A stretch of 64,000 nt of DNA, taken from positions 62,001-126,000 of the forward strand of contig JACUTU010000006.1 of NCBI GenBank assembly GCA_014859685.1. Reading direction: 5' to 3'. This document shows, piece by piece, positions 54,104-63,203 of the stretch. The position numbers were made by a program, and so were the translations under genes. The notes under the pieces are model-generated. The model had not been told where the DNA came from and did not search any database. It saw only the letters and a program-made list of their open reading frames with translations. The stretch's first letter is position 1. Each line of letters begins with the position of its first letter. The DNA is from Sulfurospirillum sp. GTDB lineage: Bacteria > Campylobacterota > Campylobacteria > Campylobacterales > Sulfurospirillaceae.

Positions 54104-54409
54104 ATGAAAAATGAAGAAAATTTTTACTATTGGGAGGGAGATATTCTTGTACTCAATATACTTGGTAAACCATCTGCAAAACGAGATCTTATCGGTAAGC
54201 CAAAAGGAAATCAACTCAAAATCAGTGTTACAGCAAATCCTGTAAATGGAAAAGCTACAGATCATATGGTGCAGTTTTTAGCAAAAGAATTTGGTGTGAA
54301 CAAATCTGCTGTCGAAGTAGTTTTTGGTCGTATGAATGTAAACAAACAACTACGGATCACGAACCCAGCAAAACTCCCCTCATCAATTTTGCCAAAAACA
54401 ACAAAATAA
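54104..54409 (+). CDS. DUF167 (YggU) family protein
   Basis: This 101-residue protein matches the YggU/DUF167 fold of unknown function. VLNILGKPSAKRDLIGKPKGNQLKISVTANPVNGKATDHMVQFLAKEFGV contains the usual PNKGKAN-like core. AAAGGAG precedes ATG 54104, so the earlier in-frame ATG at 54047 is not used. Repeat elements lie on both sides (copies 5 and 6), isolating the gene. Confidence 0.85.
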   Translation: MKNEENFYYWEGDILVLNILGKPSAKRDLIGKPKGNQLKISVTANPVNGKATDHMVQFLAKEFGVNKSAVEVVFGRMNVNKQLRITNPAKLPSSILPKTTK

Positions 54410-54505
54410 CTGATGTCCCTACAGCCCTCCAAAGCTGTGAAAAGGGTACTTTTTGAGAAAATGAGAGGTATTTACGAACTTTTTTACAAAAGTGCGTAAG
54501 GTTAG
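54410..54505 (+). repeat. MITE-like intergenic repeat, copy 6 (96 bp)
   Basis: Forward short-form copy from CTGATGTCCC to GTGCGTAAGGTTAG. It is flanked by AAAATAA (54403-54409 and 54506-54512); the left copy contains the stop codon of the DUF167 gene. Confidence 0.83.
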
Positions 54506-54535
54506 AAAATAAATCAAAGTGGACAATTTTTGTGT

Positions 54536-54541
54536 TATACT
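54536..54541 (+). promoter_or_regulatory. candidate -10 box for the hybrid kinase operon
   Basis: TATACT preceded by TG-rich sequence lies about 54 bases before the preferred kinase start (TTG 54595) and 31 bases after repeat copy 6. Confidence 0.4.
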
Positions 54542-54594
54542 AAGATTTTCAATAAAAATGAATGTTTTTAAAATTTTTAAAGAGGCGCTTAATT

Positions 54595-57159
54595 TTGATA
54601 GAAAAAATACTCAATAAATTTTCACTTACACAATCTTTGATCGTGATAATTCTTATTTCATTAATTTTTCCAGTCCCAATTTTATTTTATCTATACGGGA
54701 GCGAAGCTATTCGTAGCGGATTACTCGTATTTAGTTCGATTATTTTAGTACAATCTCTTATCATTATTTTGTGTTTTTCTTTCATCTACTACCATAAGAT
54801 CTTAAAACCTATGAAAAGACTTGTCATTGATGCAAAAAAATTAGCGAACAAAGAACTTGATGCACCTTTTGTATGGAATGGCAAAGATGAGTTTGGTACG
54901 CTTGGTAGAATTTTCAATACAACAAGAGTCTCTTTAAAATTTTTGATAGAAACGCTTTTGGAACAAAATGAAAAGCTCGATGAAAAAGTAAAACTTCGCA
55001 CAAAAGAACTCGAAGAAGCCAATAATTACAAGTCAGAATTTCTAGCAAATATGAGCCATGAGATTCGTACTCCTATGAATGCAATCATTGGCATGAGCCA
55101 TCTTTTAGCAAAAACAAATCTTGATATCCATCAGGCAAATTACACTATGAAAATCAAAGATGCAAGTGACGCGCTTTTGCGTATCATCAATGATATTCTT
55201 GATTTTTCAAAAATTGAAGCTGGAAAACTTAAAATCGAATCAATAGCATTTGATTTGCACAAAGAGTTACGAAAGAGTATCTCTATCTTTGAGATTTTAT
55301 CGCAAGAGAAAAAACTTAAATTTGATGGAAACTATAGCCATACGCACCGTTTTTTTAGGGGCGATCCATATAGGATTATGCAGATTATCAATAATTTTCA
55401 AAGTAATGCTATAAAATTTACAAACAAAGGCAGCATCAGCTTAAATGTGAAGGAAGAAAAACTCGATAGAGAAAAAAGCCGACTAATGCTCAGTGTTACC
55501 GATACGGGTATTGGAATTGCGAATGAAAAACAAGACGAACTTTTTCAAGCTTTTGGACAACTTGATGCTTCGACTACGAGAAAATATGGCGGTACAGGAC
55601 TTGGATTGTATATCTGTGTACAACTAGCATCGATGATGGGCGGAAAAATCGTTTTTGAAAGCAAACTTGGTGAGGGAAGTACTTTTTCACTTATTTTGGA
55701 ACTTGTAGTGGCTCAAGGGGCTGATGTGCAAAAAGAAAATGCACAAGATTTGTTTGTACCGCTCAATATTTTACTCATCGAAAATGATGTGAATGCTCAA
55801 AATATTCTCAAAGATATCATCCGCTCTTTTGGCTTTTTTCTAAGTGTTGTGGTGGATTGTGAAAAAGCGCTTGAAAGACTTAAGGAAGAAACATTTGATC
55901 TATTTATCATCGCTTATAATTTACCTGACATTGATGGCATACAAACACTTGCTAAACTCAAAAAAGAGAAACCAAATCTCGCACCTGCTATATTGGTCAC
56001 GAAAAGCCAAGATCCTTTGGTAAAATCACAAGCATTTGAAGCTGGATTTGAAAGATTTGTGCCAAAACCTATCAGTCCTTCATTCTTGTATGATGATATA
56101 ACAACGCTGTGTGAAGTTAAAAAATCAAATCTACTCATTAGCCCTGAAATTATAAATTTTAGCGATAAACGCATTTTGGTGGTGGAGGATAATGAGATAA
56201 ATCTTGAAGTTGCATTGTATCTTCTCAAAGAAACGAGAGCGAAGATAGAGTTTGTTAGAAATGGTTTCGAAGCGATTGAAAAGATAAAGCAGATGGATTT
56301 TGATGCTATTTTGATGGATTTGCAGATGCCTATAATGGATGGATATGAAGCAACTCGCATCATAAAAAATAAGCTTAAATCTACTACGCCTATTATCGCA
56401 ATGACTGCAAATGTTATGACGCAAGACATCCAAAAATGTTTAGATGTTGGCATGATTGATCATATAGCAAAACCTTTCGAGATAGAAGAGTTTTATGGAA
56501 CGCTTTTGAAACTTTTTCAAGGCATTGATGCTAAAGAAAAACAAACTGTTTGTGAGAACGCAGATGTCTGTTTTGATAAAAATACAGCGATAAAAAAACT
56601 TGGAAATTCGGTCGTACTTTGGAAAAAAACATTTTGTAACTTTTATGAAAAATACGATAATTTACAAAAACAAATTCAAGATTTTTTAGAAAAAAAAGAT
56701 ATACAAGGCTTGCAGATTTATGTCCATACGCTCAAAGGACTTGCAGGAAGTATTGGGGCAAACCGTTTGCGTGAAGAAGCTAAAAAAATGGAGATGGCAT
56801 TGAAGCAATCTAGCGATATTGATGAGAATTTTTTTCAGCAACTTCTAGCAGAGCATGCGGTATTTTTTGAAGATGCAAAACAAGAGTTTCAAACACTTTG
56901 TTTGGCTGAAAAAAAGATGCAAGAAGAGGGATTTGATAATATAAAAAATATTATGCCAATGCTAGATGAATTGCTTATAGCGCTTGAGCAATCAAATCTT
57001 TCACTCATCAAAAAGCTACTCAAAAATTTAGCTACATGTGAGCCATTGCAAGGTAATGAAACATTTGCTTTGTTGCTCAAACTTTGCAAGGTGTATGAGT
57101 TTGAAAAAGCACGCCTTGTAGTCAATAAGCTCAAAGGAGGCTTGCCCCATGACAAGTAA
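54595..57159 (+). CDS. hybrid sensor histidine kinase (BarA/ArcB-like, two receivers, HPt)
   Basis: This ~854-residue protein has two transmembrane helices close together (about 13-33 and 42-65) with almost no periplasmic sensor, then HAMP, HisKA (H155 in [19 protein letters not shown]), the ATPase domain ([19 protein letters not shown]), two receivers and an HPt ([15 protein letters not shown]). The first receiver reads [13 protein letters not shown], with Ala where the phospho-Asp belongs, so it is probably inactive; the second ([12 protein letters not shown]) is intact. TTG 54595 is preferred because AAGAGG precedes it; ATG 54562 adds 11 residues but lacks a ribosome site. It overlaps the HD-GYP regulator by 11 bases. 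Confidence 0.9.
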   Translation: MIEKILNKFSLTQSLIVIILISLIFPVPILFYLYGSEAIRSGLLVFSSIILVQSLIIILCFSFIYYHKILKPMKRLVIDAKKLANKELDAPFVWNGKDEFGTLGRIFNTTRVSLKFLIETLLEQNEKLDEKVKLRTKELEEANNYKSEFLANMSHEIRTPMNAIIGMSHLLAKTNLDIHQANYTMKIKDASDALLRIINDILDFSKIEAGKLKIESIAFDLHKELRKSISIFEILSQEKKLKFDGNYSHTHRFFRGDPYRIMQIINNFQSNAIKFTNKGSISLNVKEEKLDREKSRLMLSVTDTGIGIANEKQDELFQAFGQLDASTTRKYGGTGLGLYICVQLASMMGGKIVFESKLGEGSTFSLILELVVAQGADVQKENAQDLFVPLNILLIENDVNAQNILKDIIRSFGFFLSVVVDCEKALERLKEETFDLFIIAYNLPDIDGIQTLAKLKKEKPNLAPAILVTKSQDPLVKSQAFEAGFERFVPKPISPSFLYDDITTLCEVKKSNLLISPEIINFSDKRILVVEDNEINLEVALYLLKETRAKIEFVRNGFEAIEKIKQMDFDAILMDLQMPIMDGYEATRIIKNKLKSTTPIIAMTANVMTQDIQKCLDVGMIDHIAKPFEIEEFYGTLLKLFQGIDAKEKQTVCENADVCFDKNTAIKKLGNSVVLWKKTFCNFYEKYDNLQKQIQDFLEKKDIQGLQIYVHTLKGLAGSIGANRLREEAKKMEMALKQSSDIDENFFQQLLAEHAVFFEDAKQEFQTLCLAEKKMQEEGFDNIKNIMPMLDELLIALEQSNLSLIKKLLKNLATCEPLQGNETFALLLKLCKVYEFEKARLVVNKLKGGLPHDK

Positions 57160-58159
57160 AGTGCTTATCATAGATGACACACCAGAGTATATAGATATGA
57201 TCGATGACATTTTAGACGATTTAGATATTTTTGCAGCAAAAGATGGCTTGCGGGGATTGGAACTCGCATCAAAAGTGATGCCGCATCTTATTTTGCTCGA
57301 TATCAATATGCCCGATATGAATGGCTACGATGTCTGCCGCAAACTTAAAAATGATAATTCATTGAAAAAAATTCCCATCATTTTTTTAAGTGCTAATGAG
57401 GGATGCGATTTTGAAGAGATAGGCTTTAATCTAGGTGCGGTTGATTATGTTTCAAAACCATTTAATTCGCCCGTTCTTAAAGCAAGAGTCAATACGCATA
57501 TCAATCTTTATAAACTACAAACAGATCTTGAGAAAGAAGTGCAAAAAGCCACGAGTGAGATCAATGATCTTAACAATGAGATGACTTATCTAGCCGCATC
57601 AATCGCTGAAATGAAATCCAAAGAAACGGGCAATCATCTCAAAAGAGTTTCAAATCTATCTTTTATGCTTGCACGAAGTTTAAATATACAAATAAGTGAA
57701 GCACAAAAAATTAAAATGGCTTCTATCTTGCATGATATAGGCAAAGTTGCGATACCCGATTATATTTTAAATAAAATCGGTAAATTCGAGCCTCAAGAGT
57801 GGGAAATCATGAAAACGCATGCGCAAATAGGCTATGAAATGCTCAAAGAATCACATTTTGCACTCATGCAATTGGGAGCTAAGATAGCACATGAACATCA
57901 CGAAAAATATGATGGTACAGGTTATCCACAAGGTTTAGCTAAAGACGAAATCTCTCTTGCTGGGCGAATTGTTGCTGTGATTGATGTGTTTGATTCACTT
58001 CTTGATAAACGCGTCTATAAAGAAGCGTGGAGCAGTAAAGATGTAAGGGAATATTTCATAAAAATGCGAGGCACACACTTTGATCCAAAAATTTGTGATG
58101 TTTTGCTGGAAAATTTTGATGCGTATGTGTCGTTGCGTGAATCTGATTTTGATGCGTAA
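57149..58159 (+). CDS. response regulator with HD-GYP c-di-GMP phosphodiesterase output
   Basis: This 336-residue protein has a receiver (about 1-122; phospho-Asp in [13 protein letters not shown]), a coiled linker, and an HD-GYP domain (about 150-336). That domain carries [40 protein letters not shown] and VIDVFDSL, all the metal-binding and GYP residues. It should degrade c-di-GMP when phosphorylated, most likely by the overlapping hybrid kinase. Its end overlaps the M23 gene by 8 bases. Confidence 0.93.
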   Translation: MTSKVLIIDDTPEYIDMIDDILDDLDIFAAKDGLRGLELASKVMPHLILLDINMPDMNGYDVCRKLKNDNSLKKIPIIFLSANEGCDFEEIGFNLGAVDYVSKPFNSPVLKARVNTHINLYKLQTDLEKEVQKATSEINDLNNEMTYLAASIAEMKSKETGNHLKRVSNLSFMLARSLNIQISEAQKIKMASILHDIGKVAIPDYILNKIGKFEPQEWEIMKTHAQIGYEMLKESHFALMQLGAKIAHEHHEKYDGTGYPQGLAKDEISLAGRIVAVIDVFDSLLDKRVYKEAWSSKDVREYFIKMRGTHFDPKICDVLLENFDAYVSLRESDFDA

Positions 58160-58976
58160 ATGTATCTTTCTTGCTCTTTTTTGTGTAAATACTCTCTTTG
58201 GCCTTGATGTTTTTGTGGGTAAAACCACCATCATTACTTTGGAACAAATTGATCTTGATGCCCCCGTTTATCTTGAAGATATGCAGATCTTTTCCCAACC
58301 AAATCCCAAAAATAAAAAAGAACAGTTGCTTCTCATTGCAATCGATTATAAAAGCAAATTGGGCGAGCAAACGATACGCTACATGTACAACAAATCGCCC
58401 CGCGAGATTCGCTTACATGTAAGGGATGTTGCGTATAAATCAGAAAAATTGCAAGTTATTCCAGACAAAGTTTCACCACCTAAAAAATATCAAGATATAA
58501 TTTACGAAGAATATAAAGAAGCTATGGATATTTACAAATTAAGCACGCCAAATCTTTATTGGAGTGAGCCTTTTGTTTATCCATTGGAGAGCCAAACAAC
58601 AAGCGATTTTGGCAATGCAAGGGTTTTTAACGGCTCACTCAAAAGCTACCATAGTGGTATTGATTTTAAAGCCGCCATCGCTACGCCCGTAAAAGCTAGC
58701 AATGATGGTATTGTTGTGCTTGCAAAAGAGCGATACTATGCAGGCGGATCGGTCATCATTGATCATGGATTTGGTGTGTATAGTTGCTATTTTCACCTTA
58801 GTGATTTTGCAAAAAAAGTGGGAGATGCTGTAAAACGGGGTGAGATTATCGGCTTAAGTGGTCAAAGTGGCAGAGTTACGGGCCCTCATCTGCATTTCGC
58901 ATTTAAGATCCGAGGGACAAGCACAGATCCTCTTGATTTTATAAAAAAAATAAACGCTTTAGTTGCAAATAAGTGA
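58152..58976 (+). CDS. M23 family metallopeptidase (LytM-type peptidoglycan hydrolase)
   Basis: This 274-residue protein has a signal peptide ([16 protein letters not shown]), an N-terminal all-beta domain, and a C-terminal LytM domain with HSGIDF (H, D ligands) and HLHF (H-x-H). The zinc site is complete, so it should cut peptidoglycan peptides. Similar proteins shape cells or separate daughters in Campylobacterota. The start lies inside the end of the HD-GYP gene. Confidence 0.9.
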   Translation: MRKCIFLALFCVNTLFGLDVFVGKTTIITLEQIDLDAPVYLEDMQIFSQPNPKNKKEQLLLIAIDYKSKLGEQTIRYMYNKSPREIRLHVRDVAYKSEKLQVIPDKVSPPKKYQDIIYEEYKEAMDIYKLSTPNLYWSEPFVYPLESQTTSDFGNARVFNGSLKSYHSGIDFKAAIATPVKASNDGIVVLAKERYYAGGSVIIDHGFGVYSCYFHLSDFAKKVGDAVKRGEIIGLSGQSGRVTGPHLHFAFKIRGTSTDPLDFIKKINALVANK

Positions 58977-59041
58977 TGCGACTACTTTTTGCACGACAGG
59001 AACCACGAGAACAACGGCATAAAATGGCATTGGAATAAAAT

Positions 59042-59704
59042 ATGAAAATCTTATTGTTAGAAGATGATATCATACTCAATGAAATTATCACAGAGTTTTT
59101 GCAAGAACATGCTTTAGAAGTACATACTTTTTATGATGGAGAAAGTGCCATTGAAGCTGTGTATGAAAAATCTTATGACATTTTACTTTTAGATATCAAT
59201 GTTCCAAAACTCAATGGATTCGAGCTTTTAAAAGAACTCAATACTCTAGGTAAAAAAATTCCAACTATTTTTATAACTTCACTCAATGATATAAACGATG
59301 TTAAAAAAGGCTTTGCATTGGGCGCTGAAGATTATCTGAAAAAACCTTTTGAGCTAGAAGAACTTTGGGTGCGTATCAAGAGAACACAAGAACTTCATGG
59401 CATCGAATCGAGCGAGGGCGTTTTGCTAGCAGATGATTTGCTATACTTTCCCAAATCTTATGAAATTCTCTCAAAAGAGAAAAAAATTACAATCAGAAAA
59501 AAAGACGCGCAGATACTGGAGTATTTTATGAAGCATAAAAATATGGTGATATCATTTGAGAAACTTTTAGCGGATATATGGGAATACGACAACGAACCCT
59601 CAAGGGCAACTGTTCGCACTTATATAAAAAATTTGCGAATCATTTTAGGCAAAGATTTGTTTGAAAACATCAAAGGAGTTGGTTATCGATTTAAGTGCTT
59701 ATGA
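59042..59704 (+). CDS. OmpR-family response regulator
   Basis: This 220-residue protein has a receiver (about 1-118; LLLDINVPKLNG with phospho-Asp) and a winged-helix DNA-binding domain (about 130-220; ATVRTYIKNLRIILGKDLFENIKGVGYRF). It is paired with the following kinase. The 65-base gap before it holds no gene I trust. TCS genes of this layout in Campylobacter include DccR, but the target genes cannot be told from here. Confidence 0.92.
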   Translation: MKILLLEDDIILNEIITEFLQEHALEVHTFYDGESAIEAVYEKSYDILLLDINVPKLNGFELLKELNTLGKKIPTIFITSLNDINDVKKGFALGAEDYLKKPFELEELWVRIKRTQELHGIESSEGVLLADDLLYFPKSYEILSKEKKITIRKKDAQILEYFMKHKNMVISFEKLLADIWEYDNEPSRATVRTYIKNLRIILGKDLFENIKGVGYRFKCL

Positions 59705-60869
59705 GAAAAAATCGCTTATACGAGTTTTGCTTGTGTATCTTTTTTCTGTTTATTTTTTTGCGGTTGTTGTTTCATTTCTTTTTTATCAAATACAAATTAA
59801 AAATTTATTTGAGACGCACCAATATAAAATTGAAAAAGTGACTTCAAAAATCTCTAATCAACTCATAGCTTCTCACATGTTGGGAGATAAAAGTCTTCTC
59901 GTATGTTTTGAAAAAGAGATAAATGCGTGTTTCGCAGATATTGCTGAGAGTAAAAATTATGAAATCGCACTCTATGATATCAACAATACACCGATAAATA
60001 AGGGATTTGATATCGATTTAGAAAAAAGTGAGCATTTTTTTATGCAAGATGAAGCGCTTTATTTTATAGATGATAGTGTACAAATGCACCTAAATATACG
60101 CTATATCGTGGCAAAAGATGTGCATATAAATGAGAAGATTCGTAGTATTCAAATACAAGTTGCAACAGGGCTTGCTTTGGGCATTATTTTTGCAACTATC
60201 GTGGGAATTTTTCTAGCGAGACTGTTTTTAGCACCTATTAGAAGCGGTGTTGAGCGACTCAATAATTTTATCAAAGATTCTACGCATGAACTCAATACAC
60301 CTATAAGTGCAATATTGATGAGCGTTGGATCGCTGAAAAATATTGATGAAAAAAAGCGTAAACGAATTGAATTGAGTGCTAAGCGTATTGCAAGTCTGTA
60401 TCAAAACTTGTGCTATATGTTGATGCGTGATACGCAAAAGCTAGAACCAAAAAAAATGGTCAATATAAAGCATTTGGTACAAGAGCGCTTACAATATGTT
60501 GAGGATTTTATGGAGATAAAAAAAATTAAACTTTTTACAAATCTAGTAGACAAAGAGCTTTTTGTTGCTAAAGAATCGATGATAAAACTTATCGACAATC
60601 TGCTTTCAAATGCCGTGAAGTATTCTAAAATCAATGGCTCAATCACGATTATATTGAGCGATGCTTTTTTGCAAGTTCAAGATACAGGCGTAGGTGTCAA
60701 AAAAGAGATGCACAAAAAGATATTTAAAAGATATCAAAGATCAAATGCTACGCAAGGCGGCTTTGGAATAGGGCTTGATATCGTTTTGACAGTTTGCAAA
60801 GAACATAACTTTACTCTGGATTTAGTGTCAAATGAAAATGAAGGCTCTATTTTTAGTGTTTATTTTTAA
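59661..60869 (+). CDS. sensor histidine kinase paired with the OmpR-type regulator
   Basis: This ~402-residue kinase has transmembrane helices (about 20-43 and 168-190), a ~120-residue periplasmic sensor, the phospho-acceptor box STHELNTPISAIL and an ATPase domain (NLLSNAVKYS, QDTGVGV, GGFGIGLDIV). The start is odd. The in-frame candidates are TTG at 59661 or 59679. A natural ATGA-coupled ATG at 59701 (MRKN...) is in another frame and would join this kinase only if its A run were one base longer. Confidence 0.85.
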   Translation: MKTSKELVIDLSAYEKKSLIRVLLVYLFSVYFFAVVVSFLFYQIQIKNLFETHQYKIEKVTSKISNQLIASHMLGDKSLLVCFEKEINACFADIAESKNYEIALYDINNTPINKGFDIDLEKSEHFFMQDEALYFIDDSVQMHLNIRYIVAKDVHINEKIRSIQIQVATGLALGIIFATIVGIFLARLFLAPIRSGVERLNNFIKDSTHELNTPISAILMSVGSLKNIDEKKRKRIELSAKRIASLYQNLCYMLMRDTQKLEPKKMVNIKHLVQERLQYVEDFMEIKKIKLFTNLVDKELFVAKESMIKLIDNLLSNAVKYSKINGSITIILSDAFLQVQDTGVGVKKEMHKKIFKRYQRSNATQGGFGIGLDIVLTVCKEHNFTLDLVSNENEGSIFSVYF

Positions 60870-60918
60870 TATTTTTTTACCATCTTTTAAGTATTGGTGT
60901 AATACCATTTCACAACTC

Positions 60919-60947
60919 ATGTATGGGCTTAAGGTTTAAGCATACAT
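60919..60947 (+). promoter_or_regulatory. strong hairpin between the kinase and rhodanese genes
   Basis: ATGTATG pairs with CATACAT and the inner CTTAA with TTAAG, separated by a three-base loop and one two-base bulge: 12 base pairs in 29 bases. No T run follows, so it is not a standard terminator. It sits 86 bases before the rhodanese start and could be a leader structure. Confidence 0.45.
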
Positions 60948-61032
60948 CAAGGTAGATGAGCTCTTCTTTGATACTTTAAAAATTTCTAAAATTTTCCTAC
61001 ATGTAGTACTATTTTATTCTCAGGAGATACTT

Positions 61033-61467
61033 ATGCGTGGAATTTTGTTTAGCTTATTGGCTGTTTTGGTTTTTATTGGTTGTGGTGGCAAGGTAAAAGA
61101 AAATCCTAAATACAACTATATTAGTGCCGATGAAACAGCAAAACTTATTCGAAGCGATGCTGAAAATATCGTTCTTGTAGATATACAAGAAAAAGATGAT
61201 TTTACAGAAGAACACCTTAAGGGTGCTATTTCTACTTATGCTTATCCTGTAAAAATACAAGAAGAGAAAGATCGCCTAGGAGCACTTTTGCCAAATATCA
61301 AACCAAATCAAAAAGTGATTATAGTTTGTCCAAGAGGTGGTGGTGGTGCTGATAGGGCATATGATTTTTATCTTGAAAATGGGATAGTAAAAGAAAATCT
61401 TTTCACGCTCAAGGACGGTCAATATGGATGGCCAAGAGATTCGATAAAAGATGTTCTTGCAAAGTAA
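61033..61467 (+). CDS. rhodanese-domain lipoprotein
   Basis: This 144-residue protein has a lipoprotein signal (LVFIGCGG, lipid-modified C17) and one rhodanese domain (about 30-144). The active Cys is C99 in the loop CPRGGGGADR, longer and Gly-rich compared with typical loops. It probably handles sulfane sulfur in the periplasm. AGGAG precedes the ATG and TACTAT near 61004 is a likely -10. It overlaps the next gene by 17 bases. Confidence 0.82.
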   Translation: MRGILFSLLAVLVFIGCGGKVKENPKYNYISADETAKLIRSDAENIVLVDIQEKDDFTEEHLKGAISTYAYPVKIQEEKDRLGALLPNIKPNQKVIIVCPRGGGGADRAYDFYLENGIVKENLFTLKDGQYGWPRDSIKDVLAK

Positions 61468-62128
61468 ACTCATAATAAAACTTATAGCCCTGTCGATTTT
61501 CATAGGGCTATTTTTTATTCCACAAGTTCAAAAGTTTACTTTAGATATAGTAGCACTTTTTTCATCGCTTGATATTGCAGCTATCAAAGCATATATTCTC
61601 TCTTTTGGAATCTGGGCGCCCGTTATTTCTTTTGGGCTAATGATCTTTCAATCTGTTGCCGCACCACTTCCCTCTTTTTTGATCACATTTGCAAATGCTG
61701 CTTTGTTTGGTTGGGTTTATGGTGCAATGCTCTCGTGGTTTTCAGCGATGGTGGGTGCGATTTTATGTTTTTACATCGCAAAGTATTTAGGCAGAGATTT
61801 TGTTGAAAAACTCACTTCCAAAACAGCTTTGCAAAGTGTAGACGGTTTTTTTGAAAAACACGGTAGATATGCAATACTTATCGCTAGATTGTTGCCTTTT
61901 ATCTCTTTTGATATCATCTCATACGCCGCGGGTCTTACAAAAATGAAAACCAAAGATTTTCTCATAGCCACAGGTCTTGGTCAATTGCCAGCAACCATTA
62001 TCTACTCATACGCTGGAGAAATGCTTACAGGCGGAGTTAAAGCGTTTGTGTACGGACTTTTGAGCCTTTTTGCTTTTTCAGCACTTATCTACCTTTTAAA
62101 GAGCGTTTATGCAAAGTCCAAATCTTAA
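61451..62128 (+). CDS. TVP38/TMEM64 family membrane protein (first of two)
   Basis: This 225-residue protein has an N-terminal helix (about 8-25) and a VTT/SNARE-associated membrane domain. Its signature segments are LPSFLITFANAALFGWVYGAMLSW, the re-entrant GAILCFYIAKYLGRDF and ARLLPFISFDIISYAAGLTKM. The family is widespread and of unclear transport function. It overlaps both neighbours (17 and 20 bases), so the four-gene cluster is one transcript. Confidence 0.88.
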   Translation: MFLQSKLIIKLIALSIFIGLFFIPQVQKFTLDIVALFSSLDIAAIKAYILSFGIWAPVISFGLMIFQSVAAPLPSFLITFANAALFGWVYGAMLSWFSAMVGAILCFYIAKYLGRDFVEKLTSKTALQSVDGFFEKHGRYAILIARLLPFISFDIISYAAGLTKMKTKDFLIATGLGQLPATIIYSYAGEMLTGGVKAFVYGLLSLFAFSALIYLLKSVYAKSKS

Positions 62129-63203
62129 TTTACAAGAGTGTATTGATTGTAAGGCTTGTATGAAGGGCTGCTTAATGTTGCATGCGTTTACAGATTCGCC
62201 AAAGTCTCTTTTGATGGATTTTCAAACAAATAAACCATCGCCACATTTGAGTTTTTCATGTGCTACATGTAATTATTGCTATAGTGTTTGTCCTGTAGAT
62301 ATAAGCTTTGATAAAATCTTTTTTGATGCAAAAAAAGAGTATGCTAAAGATGATAAAACACTTAATGTATTTGGTTATAAAGCGGTTCGTTTTCATCAAA
62401 AAAATAGTTTTTCAAAGCTTTTTACAGCAAAAACAAATTTCAAACAAGGCAAATATAGCAACATGGCTTTTATGCCAGGATGTTCATTGAGTTCCTACTT
62501 ACCATCTTTAGTACAAAAGATTTATGCACATTTAAATACAAAACTTGAAGGTATAAATATCTTGCAACAATGTTGCGGACAACCTACTCGCATTGTTGGT
62601 GATATGCAAAGATTTGAAACGCTCTATACAAAATTGAAAAACGATATCAATGCGATGGGTATTGATACTGTAATTAGTGCTTGTGAAAATTGTTATATGA
62701 GTCTCAAAGAATTCAGCCCACATATCAAAGTTATTACACTTTATGAGATCTTAGCACAGTATGGTATTCCCAAGGAAAAAGTAGGTGCTTTTTGTGGTTT
62801 TCAACAAGTTGCCTTGCATGATCCTTGCCCTACAAGAGAGCAAGACAATTTACATACAAGTATTCGGGCAATCTTGGATATGATGAGTATTGATTTTGAA
62901 GAATTGAAGTTTAATAAACGAAAAACTCAGTGCTGTGGTAGCGGTGGTATGCTTGAACTGACAAATCCAAAATTAGCAAGCAAGCAGATGCGTTCAAGAG
63001 CTGAGCAAACTACATGTAGTACTATTGTTACATATTGTCAATCATGTGCAGAATCGATGAGCAAGGGCGGCAAAAATGGTGTCCATATCTTAGATCTACT
63101 CTTTTGCAGCAATATACAAACAAGTTTTGAACAAAAAAGAAATACCACAATCCAAAAATGGTTTAATCGTTATAAATCCAAAAGAATGATAGAGAAATTA
63201 TAG
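62109..63203 (+). CDS. (Fe-S)-binding CCG-domain oxidoreductase subunit
   Basis: This 364-residue cytosolic protein has two [4Fe-4S] ferredoxin motifs (C11, C14, C17, C21 and CATCNYCYSVCP) and two CCG domains (CSLSSYLPSL..QQCCGQP and CPTREQDN..TQCCGSGGM). This is the layout of GlpC, GlcF, LutA and HdrB-like electron-transfer subunits. No dehydrogenase partner lies beside it; it is sandwiched between two TVP38 proteins, an unusual setting. It overlaps the first TVP38 gene by 20 bases and abuts the second. Confidence 0.87.
   Translation: MQSPNLNLQECIDCKACMKGCLMLHAFTDSPKSLLMDFQTNKPSPHLSFSCATCNYCYSVCPVDISFDKIFFDAKKEYAKDDKTLNVFGYKAVRFHQKNSFSKLFTAKTNFKQGKYSNMAFMPGCSLSSYLPSLVQKIYAHLNTKLEGINILQQCCGQPTRIVGDMQRFETLYTKLKNDINAMGIDTVISACENCYMSLKEFSPHIKVITLYEILAQYGIPKEKVGAFCGFQQVALHDPCPTREQDNLHTSIRAILDMMSIDFEELKFNKRKTQCCGSGGMLELTNPKLASKQMRSRAEQTTCSTIVTYCQSCAESMSKGGKNGVHILDLLFCSNIQTSFEQKRNTTIQKWFNRYKSKRMIEKL

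Noticed and set aside
58976-59038. 20-codon frame starting in the M23 stop codon (TGATG) and ending before the OmpR-type regulator
   Set aside because: Too short, highly charged with no helix or motif and no ribosome site; overlap alone is weak support.
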